DNA of 64,000 bases, taken from the NCBI GenBank assembly GCA_963934855.1, contig CAWWAC010000007.1, positions 1-64,000 on the forward strand, read 5' to 3'. How positions within the stretch are numbered: position 1 is the stretch's first letter; every line of letters starts with the position of its first letter. Shown here one piece after another: positions 17,979 through 27,498 of the stretch. Position numbers and translations under genes: made by a program. Below the pieces are notes generated by a model. It was not told where the DNA came from. It ran no database searches and saw only the letters and a program-made list of their open reading frames with translations. This DNA comes from MAG-120531 sp963934855 (GTDB lineage Bacteria; Bacteroidota; Bacteroidia; Flavobacteriales; Flavobacteriaceae).

Positions 17979-19121
17979 TTATTTCTTTGGTTTTACAGCA
18001 GAACAACCTGCCATAGTGGTAATTTTAATAGCCTCTGTTGGAGGTAAATCTGTATGCCTAGAGACCACTTGAGTCACTACATTTCTAGTGATTTCTTGAA
18101 AAGCAGCTTTTAAAGGTCCTGACTCCTGAAGGGCTGCAGGGCGTCCTACGTCTCCCGATTCTCTAATGCTTTGCACTAAAGGAAGCTCCCCTAAAAAAGG
18201 AATCTTCATGTCTGTAGCCAAGTTTTTAGCTCCTTCTTTGCCAAATATATAATATTTATTTTCTGGCAATTCTTCTGGCGTAAAATAGGCCATATTTTCT
18301 ACCACACCCAATACAGGAACATTAATAGCTTCTTGCATAAACATGGCCACTCCCTTACGGGCATCGGCCAAGGCAACTTCCTGAGGAGTACTCACAATAA
18401 CAGCGCCTGTAACTGGTAAGGACTGCATAATGCTCAAGTGAATATCTCCTGTGCCTGGAGGCAGGTCTAGAAGTAAAAAGTCTAATTCTCCCCAGTGGGC
18501 GTCAAAAATCATCTGATTTAAGGCCTTTGCAGCCATTGGACCACGCCAAATAACTGCCTGGTTGGGCTGTGTAAAAAAGCCAATGGAAAGCACCTTTACA
18601 CCGTAATTCTCTACTGGCTTCATTTTAGATTTCCCTTCAATAGTTACCGCCAAAGGTTTCTCCAAAGCCACATCAAACATCAAGGGAATAGAGGGGCCAT
18701 AAATATCTGCATCTAAAATGCCTACTTTAAAGCCCATGCCTGCCAAAGTAACAGCCAAATTAGCCGTAACAGTAGATTTTCCAACTCCTCCTTTCCCTGA
18801 GGCAATGGCTACAATATTTTGAATGCCCGCAATGGGTTTTCCTTTAATTTCATTTGTTTTAGCAGTTGGAGCTGCGTTGACCTTCACGTTTACTGTAATT
18901 TTAGCTTTCTCGTATACCTCTGAGTGAATGATCTTTAAAATCTCCACCTCTGTTTTCTTACGTGCCTGTAAACTAGGGTTGCTTATGGAAATATCCACTG
19001 TCACCTCATCTCCAAAAATTTGAATGTTGGTCACCGCACCACTTTCTACTAAATTGACTCCTTCTCCCGGAGCACTAATTTTTGATAAAGCCTCTAAAAC
19101 GTCTGCCTTTTTTATTTGCAT
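17979..19121 (-). CDS. Mrp/NBP35-family P-loop ATPase (Fe-S carrier type) lacking CxxC
   Basis: The protein has 380 residues. Residues 1-85 are a MIP18/DUF59-like domain and residues ~100-360 the Mrp/ApbC ATPase with deviant Walker A GKGGVGKST at 109-117 and LPPGTGD. Family members bind and transfer Fe-S clusters through a C-terminal CxxC. Here that segment reads ENMAYFTPEELPENKYYIFG and has no cysteine; the whole protein contains one Cys, near the C-terminus (MAGCSAV, residue ~374). It is followed by the Nfu gene. A half copy of the dispersed GGCCGATGC motif lies inside it at 18361. Confidence 0.9.
   Translation of the reverse strand: MQIKKADVLEALSKISAPGEGVNLVESGAVTNIQIFGDEVTVDISISNPSLQARKKTEVEILKIIHSEVYEKAKITVNVKVNAAPTAKTNEIKGKPIAGIQNIVAIASGKGGVGKSTVTANLAVTLAGMGFKVGILDADIYGPSIPLMFDVALEKPLAVTIEGKSKMKPVENYGVKVLSIGFFTQPNQAVIWRGPMAAKALNQMIFDAHWGELDFLLLDLPPGTGDIHLSIMQSLPVTGAVIVSTPQEVALADARKGVAMFMQEAINVPVLGVVENMAYFTPEELPENKYYIFGKEGAKNLATDMKIPFLGELPLVQSIRESGDVGRPAALQESGPLKAAFQEITRNVVTQVVSRHTDLPPTEAIKITTMAGCSAVKPKK
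18361..18369 (-). repeat. Half copy of the dispersed GGCCGATGC motif
   Basis: The 9-base core GGCCGATGC on the minus strand inside the Mrp-like gene, in the codons for LADA. The second GGCC half is not conserved. Confidence 0.4.
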
Positions 19122-19199
19122 GCTGGTGTGTTAAGGCCTTGGCCTATGGTATAGGGAAAATACCCTAATTAAACTCATTCTAAATTACAAATATAAGGC

Positions 19200-19550
19200 T
19201 TATCCTTCAGATTGTAAAGCCAAATTAGGATCCCAAAAGTAGCTGGCTAATCCTATAATCTGATGCTCTTGAATAAGGACTCCTTCGCTCTCTAAGAGTT
19301 GTTGCATGAGTAGTGTTCCCTCAAAGTGATGTTTCCCTGTTAAAAGTCCATTCCTATTGACTACTCTGTGGGCAGGAATGCTCATATCTCCATGTGAGGC
19401 ATTCATAGCCCAGCCTACTATTCTAGCAGATCCTGCCGTTCCTAAATACCTAGCAATAGCACCGTAAGTAGTTACTTTTCCATATGGAATAAGTCTCACT
19501 ACATCATATACTTTATCAAAAAAAGAGAGGGTGGTGCTAGCGTGTTTCAT
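19200..19550 (-). CDS. Alkyltransferase-like protein (MGMT-family DNA-binding domain, no active Cys)
   Basis: A 116-residue protein equal to the DNA-binding domain of O6-alkylguanine-DNA alkyltransferase. It keeps PYGKVTTYG, the helix-turn-helix with ARIVGWAMN and the Arg finger, but the active-site PCHRV is P59-A-H-R-V63, so no alkyl transfer is possible. ATL proteins bind O6-alkylguanine and hand the lesion to nucleotide excision repair. The start at 19550 avoids most of the overlap with the upstream exporter gene (14 bases remain) and matches the family start (FFDKVY). Confidence 0.88.
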   Translation of the reverse strand: MKHASTTLSFFDKVYDVVRLIPYGKVTTYGAIARYLGTAGSARIVGWAMNASHGDMSIPAHRVVNRNGLLTGKHHFEGTLLMQQLLESEGVLIQEHQIIGLASYFWDPNLALQSEG

Positions 19551-20172
19551 AGTAAATTCTAAAAAGCGTAATAACAACCAACACCAACATAAGCGTTCCT
19601 AAAATATAGTTGGCTCTAGAAGAAAAAGTCCTGTTTTTCTTTTGTAATTTTTTAAAATATACAATATATAAATACAAGACTGAAAAAGTTCCTGCTGCTG
19701 CTGCTAACATAAAAACTAAAGTATCTTCTAAAGCAAAAGAAATCCAACCTGAAGCTTTCCACATGGCATTTAAACCGCTGTAATAAGGAATGCTTAAAAG
19801 GTTCACCGCTGCCAAGAACATACCTTTATAAAAACTGCTCCTTTTTTTAACTTTTAAAAAATGAGCTTTGGGTCTTTTTTGGCCCATGGCCGATGCAAAG
19901 AAGTACATGGCAAATACAGAAAATACCCCTACTGCCACTTTCATTAACAGCTTAATCACCTCTGGGTGGCTAAACAAATACTTAGAGATAAGCACCGCAA
20001 TATAGGCTTGCACAAGCACCACTATTACAACACCAAGGCTGAAAATATAAGCATTATTTGGGCCTTTTTCTACACTAATTTTAGCGGCACTCATATTCAA
20101 AAGCCCAGGGGGTACTGTAGCCATAAAAGCTGCTGAGAAAGTAACAAAAAAAAGTACAACTAAGTGAGACAT
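19537..20172 (-). CDS. LysE/RhtB-family exporter
   Basis: A 211-residue inner-membrane protein with about six hydrophobic segments and the N-terminal block FMATVPPGLLNM-AAKISVEKG, typical of the LysE superfamily of amino acid and small-metabolite exporters. The start at 20172 is preferred to the in-frame ATG nine codons upstream because it begins directly at the first membrane segment. It overlaps the ATL gene and is presumably co-transcribed. The substrate is unknown. A near-perfect copy of the dispersed GGCC motif lies inside at 19878. Confidence 0.85.
   Translation of the reverse strand: MSHLVVLFFVTFSAAFMATVPPGLLNMSAAKISVEKGPNNAYIFSLGVVIVVLVQAYIAVLISKYLFSHPEVIKLLMKVAVGVFSVFAMYFFASAMGQKRPKAHFLKVKKRSSFYKGMFLAAVNLLSIPYYSGLNAMWKASGWISFALEDTLVFMLAAAAGTFSVLYLYIVYFKKLQKKNRTFSSRANYILGTLMLVLVVITLFRIYYETR
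19878..19896 (+). repeat. Copy of dispersed motif TTTGGCCNNNGGCCGATGC
   Basis: All 16 fixed positions match (NNN = cat). It is on the + strand, antisense to the LysE-type exporter gene. Confidence 0.65.
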
Positions 20173-20285
20173 ATTGAACGCTAAACTTAAAAAAATCACA
20201 ATAGCTAAACGTGAATGCGCTATTATTCAAAACTTTAGAAAAATTAAAATTATTACAAACCCTATGGAATAAGCATCTTATTGCA

Positions 20286-20957
20286 CTAAGAGAATTTAAA
20301 ACGCAAATAGGTGATAGCCTTTCCTTTTGCAAGATACTGATTTTCATAGAAAGTCTGAATGCTGAGTATCTCTTCTGGGCTCCCCTCATTTTTATACACG
20401 TCATGATTGGAGTAAGATATAGGAAGGCCCATTCCTTGCAACAAGCCAAGAGTATAACCGTGCATGTATTCAGAATCTGTCTTTAAATGAACACAACCTT
20501 CTGCTTTTAGGACAGATTTGTACTTCTCTAAAAATTCTGGATTGGTAAGCCTATGTTTGGCTCTTTTGTATTTAATCTGGGGATCAGGGAAAGTAATCCA
20601 AATTTCAGCCACCTCATGCGCAAAAAACAAATAATCTATGAGTTCAATTTGGGTTCTAATGAAAGCCACATTATGGAGGGTTTCCTCAAGTGCGGTTTTG
20701 GCCCCCCGCCAAAACCGAGCGCCTTTAATATCTATTCCTATAAAATTTTTATCTGGAAATTTTTGAGCCAATCCTAATGTATATTCTCCTTTTCCGCAAC
20801 CAAGTTCTAAAATTATTGGGTTTTCATTACCAAAAAAAGCATTCCATTGCCCTTTTTTACCTAGGCTTTTATTAAGAACCTCTTCCCTGGTTGGCTGAAA
20901 CACGTTTTGGAACGTTTCATTTTCTTTAAACCTCTTTAATTTGTTTTTACTTCCCAA
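20286..20957 (-). CDS. trmB: tRNA (guanine-N7)-methyltransferase
   Basis: A 223-residue class I SAM methyltransferase that makes m7G46 in tRNA variable loops. The SAM site ILELGCGKGEYTLGLA (~50-65), FIGIDIKGARFWRGAK and the catalytic region FPDPQIKYKRAKHRL are clear TrmB features. The start codon appears to be TTG: the family N-terminus MGSKNKLKRF begins exactly there and no ATG precedes it. It stands alone between the exporter and the histidine kinase. Confidence 0.95.
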   Translation of the reverse strand: MGSKNKLKRFKENETFQNVFQPTREEVLNKSLGKKGQWNAFFGNENPIILELGCGKGEYTLGLAQKFPDKNFIGIDIKGARFWRGAKTALEETLHNVAFIRTQIELIDYLFFAHEVAEIWITFPDPQIKYKRAKHRLTNPEFLEKYKSVLKAEGCVHLKTDSEYMHGYTLGLLQGMGLPISYSNHDVYKNEGSPEEILSIQTFYENQYLAKGKAITYLRFKFS

Positions 20958-21001
20958 GACTCCTGTATTTTTAGAGTTGCAAAGTTAAGGAAATATATGT
21001 A

Positions 21002-22051
21002 TTATTTTTTTTCTGACTTCTCTAAAGTAAAGGAGAATTCTGAACCTACATCTACCACACTCTCTACAAATATTTTTTCTCCGTGAGCTTCTAAAATATG
21101 TTTTACAATGGCCAAGCCTAACCCGGAACCACCTTCTACCCTGCTTCCACTTTTGTCTACCCTATAAAATCTTTCAAAAAGCCTTGGAAAATGAGACTTT
21201 TCAATCCCTTCTCCGTTGTCTGTCACCCTCACAATTACTTTATTCTTAAGCAGGTTTTCAATGCTGACCTCTGTGGTTCCATTTTCATGTCCATACTTAA
21301 TAGCATTTACCAAAAGATTGGTAACGACCTGTTGTATTTTTTCTCTATCAGCAGTCACCATAATGGGACTGCTGTAAACTAAATTAAAAGACATGGTGAT
21401 ATTCTTCTTCTTAGCTCTAATTTCAAGCATTTCAAATATATGCTGAACCAAAGCTACAATATCAAAAGAGACAGGTTCTAAATTGAGTTCTCCTACTTCT
21501 AGCTTGGTAATGAGGTCTAAATCTTTCACTATATATATAAGTCGCTCTACCCCTTTAGCAGCTCTTTGCAGGTACTTCTCCCTTACTTTTTTGTCCCCCA
21601 TAGCCCCATCTAAGAGCGTGAGTATGTAGCCTTGAACCGTAAAAAGCGGAGTCTTAAGCTCATGAGATACATTTCCTAAATAATCCTTTCTGTATTCTTC
21701 TCTAATTCTTAAAGTGTCAATCTCAATTTTCTTGTTTTGAGCAAAACGTCCTATCTCCTCAGTGAGTGTTTTCATATCTGAGGTTACCGCCGTTTTAAAT
21801 AGTGTACTAGACTCTAATAATGACACCTCGTCATAAATCTTTTTTATTCTTCTATAGATAAATTTCTCTACCCTTATTTGAATAATAAGAAATGATATTG
21901 AAAAACAAATGAGAAAAAATGACGGGAATACAAAAGGCTCCGAAATACTAAACAGATACAGTAGGGCAAACAACCCTAAACTTAAAAGGACAGAAATAAG
22001 CAGTGAAGACCGCAGCGCAAAACGGTAAGATTTTTTAAGTTTAATGGCCAT
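21002..22051 (-). CDS. Sensor histidine kinase (PhoR-like)
   Basis: A 349-residue kinase with two N-terminal membrane helices (about 11-35 and 40-59), no large periplasmic domain, a HisKA domain with phospho-acceptor His130 in NVSHELKTPLF, and a HATPase_c domain with the N box (NLLVNAIKYG), DNGEGI and GLGLAIV. Short-loop kinases of this build include PhoR, which senses through the transporter rather than a ligand-binding loop. It follows its response regulator by 5 bases. Confidence 0.9.
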   Translation of the reverse strand: MAIKLKKSYRFALRSSLLISVLLSLGLFALLYLFSISEPFVFPSFFLICFSISFLIIQIRVEKFIYRRIKKIYDEVSLLESSTLFKTAVTSDMKTLTEEIGRFAQNKKIEIDTLRIREEYRKDYLGNVSHELKTPLFTVQGYILTLLDGAMGDKKVREKYLQRAAKGVERLIYIVKDLDLITKLEVGELNLEPVSFDIVALVQHIFEMLEIRAKKKNITMSFNLVYSSPIMVTADREKIQQVVTNLLVNAIKYGHENGTTEVSIENLLKNKVIVRVTDNGEGIEKSHFPRLFERFYRVDKSGSRVEGGSGLGLAIVKHILEAHGEKIFVESVVDVGSEFSFTLEKSEKK

Positions 22052-22056
22052 AAATA

Positions 22057-22749
22057 CTAAAGTACAAACTTATAGCCAACTCCTTTTACAGTTTTAAAAC
22101 TATCATCCCCTATTTTTTCTCTCAATTTTCTAATATGAACATCTATGGTTCTGCCGCCAACCACCACTTCATTCCCCCAAACACTATCTAAAATAACCTC
22201 TCTTTTAAATACTTTATTTGGTCTTGAAGCTAAAAGTGCTAATAACTCAAACTCTTTTCTAGGCAAAACTATTTCTACTCCCTTGTTAACTATTTTGTAC
22301 TCTTCCCTGTTGATCACTAAATCTCCTACAGTGGTAATGTCTTCAGTCTCTATAGGAGCGGATCCTTCATTAAATCTTCTCAATAGTGCCTTTACTTTAC
22401 TAACTAGTAATTTGGGCTTTATAGGTTTTGTAATATAATCATCGGCACCAGCGTCAAAACCTGCCACCTGTGAATAATCTTCACCTCTAGCGGTTAAAAA
22501 GGTAATGATAGTATTTTCTAAAAAAGGGGTAGCGCGGATAGCTTCACAGGCTTCAATTCCGTCCATCTCCGGCATCATGACATCCATAATAATTAAATGG
22601 GGCAGCTTTTTTTTAGCCTTAGCCACGCCCTCTAGGCCATTTTTAGCCGTAAAGACCTGGTAGCCCTCAGCAGCTAAATTATAGCTAACTATCTCTAATA
22701 TATCCGGTTCGTCATCTACTAAAAGGATCTTTATGTCTTTGTTATTCAT
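22057..22749 (-). CDS. Response regulator, OmpR/PhoB family
   Basis: A 230-residue regulator with a receiver domain (acidic pair VDDEP at 11-15, phospho-acceptor Asp56 in LIIMDVMMP, conserved Lys in DYITKPIKP) and a C-terminal winged-helix domain ending GVGYKFVL. The ATG at 22749 is chosen over the one eight codons upstream because the receiver fold starts right after it. PhoB-type phosphate control is suggested by similarity to PhoB and by the kinase type but is not proven. The 3' end of the TonB receptor gene lies 139 bases upstream on the same strand. Confidence 0.92.
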   Translation of the reverse strand: MNNKDIKILLVDDEPDILEIVSYNLAAEGYQVFTAKNGLEGVAKAKKKLPHLIIMDVMMPEMDGIEACEAIRATPFLENTIITFLTARGEDYSQVAGFDAGADDYITKPIKPKLLVSKVKALLRRFNEGSAPIETEDITTVGDLVINREEYKIVNKGVEIVLPRKEFELLALLASRPNKVFKREVILDSVWGNEVVVGGRTIDVHIRKLREKIGDDSFKTVKGVGYKFVL

Positions 22750-22888
22750 GGTTTGATTGAGATTTAAGGTCACTAGTAAATATAAGACTTATATATACAT
22801 TGTCATTAATATACATTTAATCTCTTCACGTTTTAGTAAAAGGATGTAAGAAGAGGCTAGTGCCCAATCAAATTTTTAAAATAACGCT

Positions 22889-25678
22889 TTAAAATTTTAA
22901 ATTATAGGCCAAAGTAAATGAGGTGCCAGGTTTAAACCTAGAAAAATGTAACTCAGGTTGGTCATAAAAACTGTAGAAACTTTCTCTAATATCTCCCAAC
23001 AAATTATCTACTGTTAATTTTATAGATTGCCTTTGATCCTTTCCAAAACTTTTTTGCATGCTATAATTTAGGCTGTGGAATGGTTCAGAATAAACATCTG
23101 GTACAATTCCTATACCAACTACTTCTAATGTTTTTCCTTGAACATTATAAAAAAGACCCCCCTCTAAATTACTTTTATTTATTTTAAAATTCAAACCTGA
23201 ATTTATCATATATGGAGATTGTCCCTGAAGCTTTCTCGTATCATTTAAAGGCCTGCCCTCAGCAATAATTAACCTTCCTTGATACTCTGCATCTGACATT
23301 TTCTGTTTGGCTTCAATAATAGATATATTGGTATTAAAGTTTAGCGTGAAGAACTCGGTTTTAATAAAGTCTTTTCTGTATTCAATTTCCATACCTAGCA
23401 GCTGGGCATTTTTATTGTTTTTCCCTGTTAGCTGGTTGGGCGAGTTTAGATTTACTGCATTTATTTCAATTGGATCTTTAAATAGCTTAGCAAAAGTACT
23501 TACTGCAAAAAAATCTCCTCCAGCACCGTACTTCTCAAATCTAAGGTCTAAATTATCAATATATGACGGCTTTAAATCTGGGTTTCCAATAAAAAATCGC
23601 TCTGTTATAGGATCGTACAAAGTAATAGCAGAAGCCTCTTTAAAAGAAGGTCTTGCTGTGGTCTTAGCATATGAAAAACGCACATTCTGATCTTCAGTTG
23701 GAGAGAGAATTAAATTTGCAGAAGGGAAAAAATCTTTTTTGTCTATAAAAGTAGCCTTATCGTAAACCGCCCCTTCTAAATTTTGACCACTATATTTTAA
23801 AACATAGTTTTCAAATCTAAGACCTAGTACTGCTTTAAATTTTGAAGAAAAACGAATCTCGTCAGAAATGTAAGCAGATTGGTTGGTGCTTTCTGAGTTG
23901 TACTGATTTGTTGCTTGAAAATTTCCAATGGCATAAGAGCCAAAATTATTAGCTGGAGACCAAATATTTTTGTTTAATAATATTTCATTGGCATTTCCAC
24001 TTAAAACATTAGAATCTCCTTTAAATCCAATGGTGTAGTTAAAAGTTGAAAAATCTCTTGTTTTACCCACATAACCCACTCCAAATTTCCATTTGTGCTC
24101 TGTATTTCCTAATTTAATCTCTTTTGAATAATCAATTTTTCCATTTAAAACATCCTCCTCTAAATTTCTCCAAAATCTGGTAGGAAAATTAGTAGTGCTG
24201 CTACTTAAAGCAAAGTAACTTCTTTCTGAGTCTGTTTCAAAAACGGTCCTTCTAAAATCCTTATCAGCAACACTCGCTTTATTGTACGCTAGTTTCCATT
24301 CTAAAATAGCGTCTCCATTCAAATTACTATGCTTACCAGTCAATGGAATAGAAGTAATATTTCTCTCCGTATAAGTTAATAATTCACCTGTTCCTATGTA
24401 TGGGTTTTCAATAAAATCTTCATAATCTGCTTTAATAGCATTAGATTCTCCGTTCTGGAGATAGAGCAAGTTTAATTTGTATTTTGATCTTTTTGTTTTG
24501 AATGACACACCAGCCAAGCCACTTAACAATATGTTCTCTATGCCTGCTCTTCCTTGTTGTGAAAAATAAGGTTCTAATTCTTGAAATTGATTTATGGCAG
24601 TACCATTAAAAAAATCATCGTAGTAAGTGGTTTCGTATTTGTAACCCAAAGAAGCTATAAAACCAATGCTTTTATCATTTTTTAATGAATACTGATTACT
24701 CGCTGTAGCGCCAAGAGAAAAATTCATTTCATTTTGAGCATTCATTACACCCATTTTTGGATCAAAACTTTTAGTAATACCAGGTAAAAGATTTGCTTCT
24801 GAACTAGTAGTAATGGCATTAGGGATATTGTCTTTAGGATCTAAGGGTAAGTCTCTATAGTTAGAATCAAAACCTAAAAAATCTGTTTTGCTTCTAAAAT
24901 CTCTGATGTAGTCTTTTTTAAAATGCATACTGGGATTGTAGTTAGCAGAAACATTAATTGAGTATTCTGGAACTAACGAAAAGTCTTTTGTTACTATATC
25001 TACTACTCCTCCAGAAAAATCTGATGGAAGATCTGCACTAGCAGATTTACTAACTAAAATATTTTCAATTAAATTAGTTGGGAAAATATCTAATTGTAAG
25101 GTGTTTCTATCTGGATCTAAGCCTGGAACTTCTAATCCATTAAGAACTGTCTTGGAATAACGGTCTCCAAGACCCCTAACATACACGTATTTGCCCCCTT
25201 GAACAGACACCCCTGGTACCCGTTTAATGGCTCCTGCTAAATCACTGTCTCCTACTTTTTTTATGCTTTGAGCAGATAAACCATCTAATAAATTGACAGA
25301 TTTCCTCTGTACATTTAATATGGCTGTTTCTGAATTTTGTCTAGCAGAGGTTACTAAAACCACCTCGTCTAATTGGTTAGAGGAAGGATTCATGACTACA
25401 TCTACTTCTGTAAGTTTTCCTAAAACCATCTCAACATTACTAATTTCTTTGGTTTCATAACCTAAATAAAAAAATTGAATGGTGTAAACTCCCACCGGAA
25501 CATCTAAGGTATATTTACCTTCAAAGTCTGAAGTGGTTCCAATAATGGTGCCTTTTACAACAACATTTGAAAAGGCTAAGGGCTCGTTAAACTCCCCATC
25601 CATAATGGTTCCTGAAAGTTTCTGTGCACTTACTAAAGAAGTGAATGCTAAAAATGTAAAAATGATGATATTTTTCAT
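22889..25678 (-). CDS. TonB-dependent receptor with N-terminal carboxypeptidase-like domain
   Basis: A 929-residue outer-membrane receptor. A signal peptide ending SLVSAQ is followed by a CarboxypepD_reg-like beta-sandwich (LSGTIMDGEFNEPLAFSNV...), a plug domain (DLAGAIKRVPGVSVQGGKYVYVRGLGDRY) and a 22-strand barrel with a final aromatic residue (LAYNLKF). The start at 25678 is the Met that begins the signal peptide. The beta-helix lipoprotein gene is 106 bases upstream on the same strand and the PhoB/PhoR-like genes follow, so phosphate or organophosphate uptake is a possible role. Confidence 0.92.
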   Translation of the reverse strand: MKNIIIFTFLAFTSLVSAQKLSGTIMDGEFNEPLAFSNVVVKGTIIGTTSDFEGKYTLDVPVGVYTIQFFYLGYETKEISNVEMVLGKLTEVDVVMNPSSNQLDEVVLVTSARQNSETAILNVQRKSVNLLDGLSAQSIKKVGDSDLAGAIKRVPGVSVQGGKYVYVRGLGDRYSKTVLNGLEVPGLDPDRNTLQLDIFPTNLIENILVSKSASADLPSDFSGGVVDIVTKDFSLVPEYSINVSANYNPSMHFKKDYIRDFRSKTDFLGFDSNYRDLPLDPKDNIPNAITTSSEANLLPGITKSFDPKMGVMNAQNEMNFSLGATASNQYSLKNDKSIGFIASLGYKYETTYYDDFFNGTAINQFQELEPYFSQQGRAGIENILLSGLAGVSFKTKRSKYKLNLLYLQNGESNAIKADYEDFIENPYIGTGELLTYTERNITSIPLTGKHSNLNGDAILEWKLAYNKASVADKDFRRTVFETDSERSYFALSSSTTNFPTRFWRNLEEDVLNGKIDYSKEIKLGNTEHKWKFGVGYVGKTRDFSTFNYTIGFKGDSNVLSGNANEILLNKNIWSPANNFGSYAIGNFQATNQYNSESTNQSAYISDEIRFSSKFKAVLGLRFENYVLKYSGQNLEGAVYDKATFIDKKDFFPSANLILSPTEDQNVRFSYAKTTARPSFKEASAITLYDPITERFFIGNPDLKPSYIDNLDLRFEKYGAGGDFFAVSTFAKLFKDPIEINAVNLNSPNQLTGKNNKNAQLLGMEIEYRKDFIKTEFFTLNFNTNISIIEAKQKMSDAEYQGRLIIAEGRPLNDTRKLQGQSPYMINSGLNFKINKSNLEGGLFYNVQGKTLEVVGIGIVPDVYSEPFHSLNYSMQKSFGKDQRQSIKLTVDNLLGDIRESFYSFYDQPELHFSRFKPGTSFTLAYNLKF

Positions 25679-25784
25679 AAAAAAAATTTGCCCAAAGCTT
25701 TTTAAAACTTCGGGCAAACTTACTATCGCAATGTAAAGGAATTATTAATCCACCATTACCAATTTGTCAATAAAATAAAATATG

Positions 25785-27320
25785 TTATTTGTTGCTATAC
25801 CAAGTCCAAGCATTAAAAGGAGCTTCATTAGCACCAGACCCAGTAACTTGAGTGGTTACAATTTCTCCCCATGTTGAAAAATCTGTAACGTGTGTATTAG
25901 CTCCCAAAATAGTAGCTGCACTATCTGCAGATACAAAATCAATGTTTTCAAATGTCAGTTTTCCAACAGAAGAAACGGTTGCTGCTCCTGAATAAGTACT
26001 AGCCTGAATAGTTTTAACAGAACGTCCTGATAAGAAATCTTTAAAAACAATATTTCTATTGTGACCAGTAGCTCCTGATTTCCAATCTGCATATCTATTC
26101 TTTCCTGCCTCTGCATTGGTATTGCCAATAATAGTCACGTTTTCTAATGTATACGCTCCGTCTATTGCTTTAGTACTGTCTTCCGTTCCATCAATCTCTA
26201 AACCTGTATCTGAATTTACACCCAATACAATCATGGCATTTTTAATAGTCCCTTTATAAGCCTGATCTAAATCTATCCCATCATCTCCTTGTGCCCAAAC
26301 TAAGATATTTGTTACGTTTACAGAACCACCAAAAATTTCTACACCATCATCACCAGATGCCACAATTTCTATATTTTCTAAAATGGTTCCAGAACCAACA
26401 CCTCCTAAGGTTAATCCTTGTAATTCATTTCCCGGAGCTAATTCTGCGCCAGAGTGACGGATAGAAATATACTTATAAGTTCCAGAGTTATCCGTATCTA
26501 CATTCCCACCATATAAAGAAAAAGGTAACGCAGGAATTCCTTCAATATTATCTTCTCCTCCTGAAACCCCAACAGCAGCTTTACCTAAAACAATTAATCC
26601 GCCCCATAAAGATTGGTTTGCATTATTAAGTGTAGATCCTTTGAAATTTACAGACTTATAATTAATATCGTCTAAAACAGAAGTCATAATAATTGGCTTA
26701 GAAAGAGTTCCAGTAGCATTTACTTTTGCGCCTCTAGCAACCACTAGCGCTGTGGCATCTGCTCCAGTTTTATTTTCTGCCTTAATAATAGTCCCTGGTT
26801 CAATAGTTAAAGTAGCCCCCGTTTGTACCACTACTTTACCATTCATAATCCAAATTCTATCTGAAGTCCACGTTTTATCTGATGTAATATAATAGACACT
26901 TCCTGTACCAACGGTTTCAGTTTCGGGTACTACAGCTATGGCAGCAATATTTATGACTGCAGTTTTATCTATAGTTCTGTTTTCATTATCGGTAACGGTT
27001 AAAACAATAGAGCCTGCACCAGAAACATTAGCCGCAGTAAAAGTAACCACAACAGCGCCTGACTTATCACCAGCAGCTGGCTGAGATTTAATAGTGGCTG
27101 TTCCACCGCTAGCAATTGCTACGGCAGATTTATATCCTCCATCTGTACTTAGTGTAAAAGTAATATCAATGTTTGTGCTTTGCTCTAATGAAACTGTTCC
27201 TGCTGGACCAGTTAAAGTGGGCGCTATAGTAGCTGCTACCACTTCAACAGCTGGTTCATCGTCAGAACATGAAACTAAAAAAGCCATTGCTAATAAAAAA
27301 GATAAAATAAATTTTTTCAT
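25785..27320 (-). CDS. Beta-helix surface lipoprotein with Ig-like N-terminal region
   Basis: A 511-residue lipoprotein (lipobox LVSC, Cys18). Residues ~35-130 form an Ig/cadherin-like repeat (TGPAGTVSLEQSTNIDITF...VVTFTAANVSG). The rest is a right-handed parallel beta-helix: repeated short strands with TLTIEPGTIIKAENKTG, SKPIIMTS, LENIEIVASGDDGVEIFGG and WAQGDDGIDLDQA. This kind of protein often accompanies TonB receptors in Flavobacteriia; it may capture substrate at the surface. The start at 27320 gives a proper lipoprotein signal. No enzyme motif is evident. Confidence 0.82.
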   Translation of the reverse strand: MKKFILSFLLAMAFLVSCSDDEPAVEVVAATIAPTLTGPAGTVSLEQSTNIDITFTLSTDGGYKSAVAIASGGTATIKSQPAAGDKSGAVVVTFTAANVSGAGSIVLTVTDNENRTIDKTAVINIAAIAVVPETETVGTGSVYYITSDKTWTSDRIWIMNGKVVVQTGATLTIEPGTIIKAENKTGADATALVVARGAKVNATGTLSKPIIMTSVLDDINYKSVNFKGSTLNNANQSLWGGLIVLGKAAVGVSGGEDNIEGIPALPFSLYGGNVDTDNSGTYKYISIRHSGAELAPGNELQGLTLGGVGSGTILENIEIVASGDDGVEIFGGSVNVTNILVWAQGDDGIDLDQAYKGTIKNAMIVLGVNSDTGLEIDGTEDSTKAIDGAYTLENVTIIGNTNAEAGKNRYADWKSGATGHNRNIVFKDFLSGRSVKTIQASTYSGAATVSSVGKLTFENIDFVSADSAATILGANTHVTDFSTWGEIVTTQVTGSGANEAPFNAWTWYSNK

Positions 27321-27376
27321 TTTGGTTGTTTTTAAATTAAATATATGATGCAAATTAAATCACTAAATCTTAACTC

Positions 27377-27438
27377 AACGTTTTCAATAGGTTATGAAAC
27401 GTTCATTAAAATGTGATTTGAATGTTAACTGTGATAAC
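27377..27438. promoter_or_regulatory. Candidate operator region upstream of the beta-helix/TonB genes
   Basis: The inverted repeat AACGTTT-N13-AAACGTT (27377-27403) is followed by TGTTAAC-TG-TGATAAC (27423-27438). The two AACGTT cores are 21 bases apart, about two helical turns. It lies between the divergent beta-helix and T9SS-domain genes and might bind the nearby PhoB-like regulator; this is inference. Confidence 0.35.
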
Positions 27439-27498
27439 AAGGATTTAATTTCTAGCGGAACAAAAAAAATGTATCTTTATTGTATTAAATAAAAAAAA

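Noticed and set aside
19130..19153. GGCC-TT-GGCC-TATGG between the Mrp and ATL genes
   Set aside because: Resembles the dispersed motif but has a 2-base spacer and two changes in the GATGC side.
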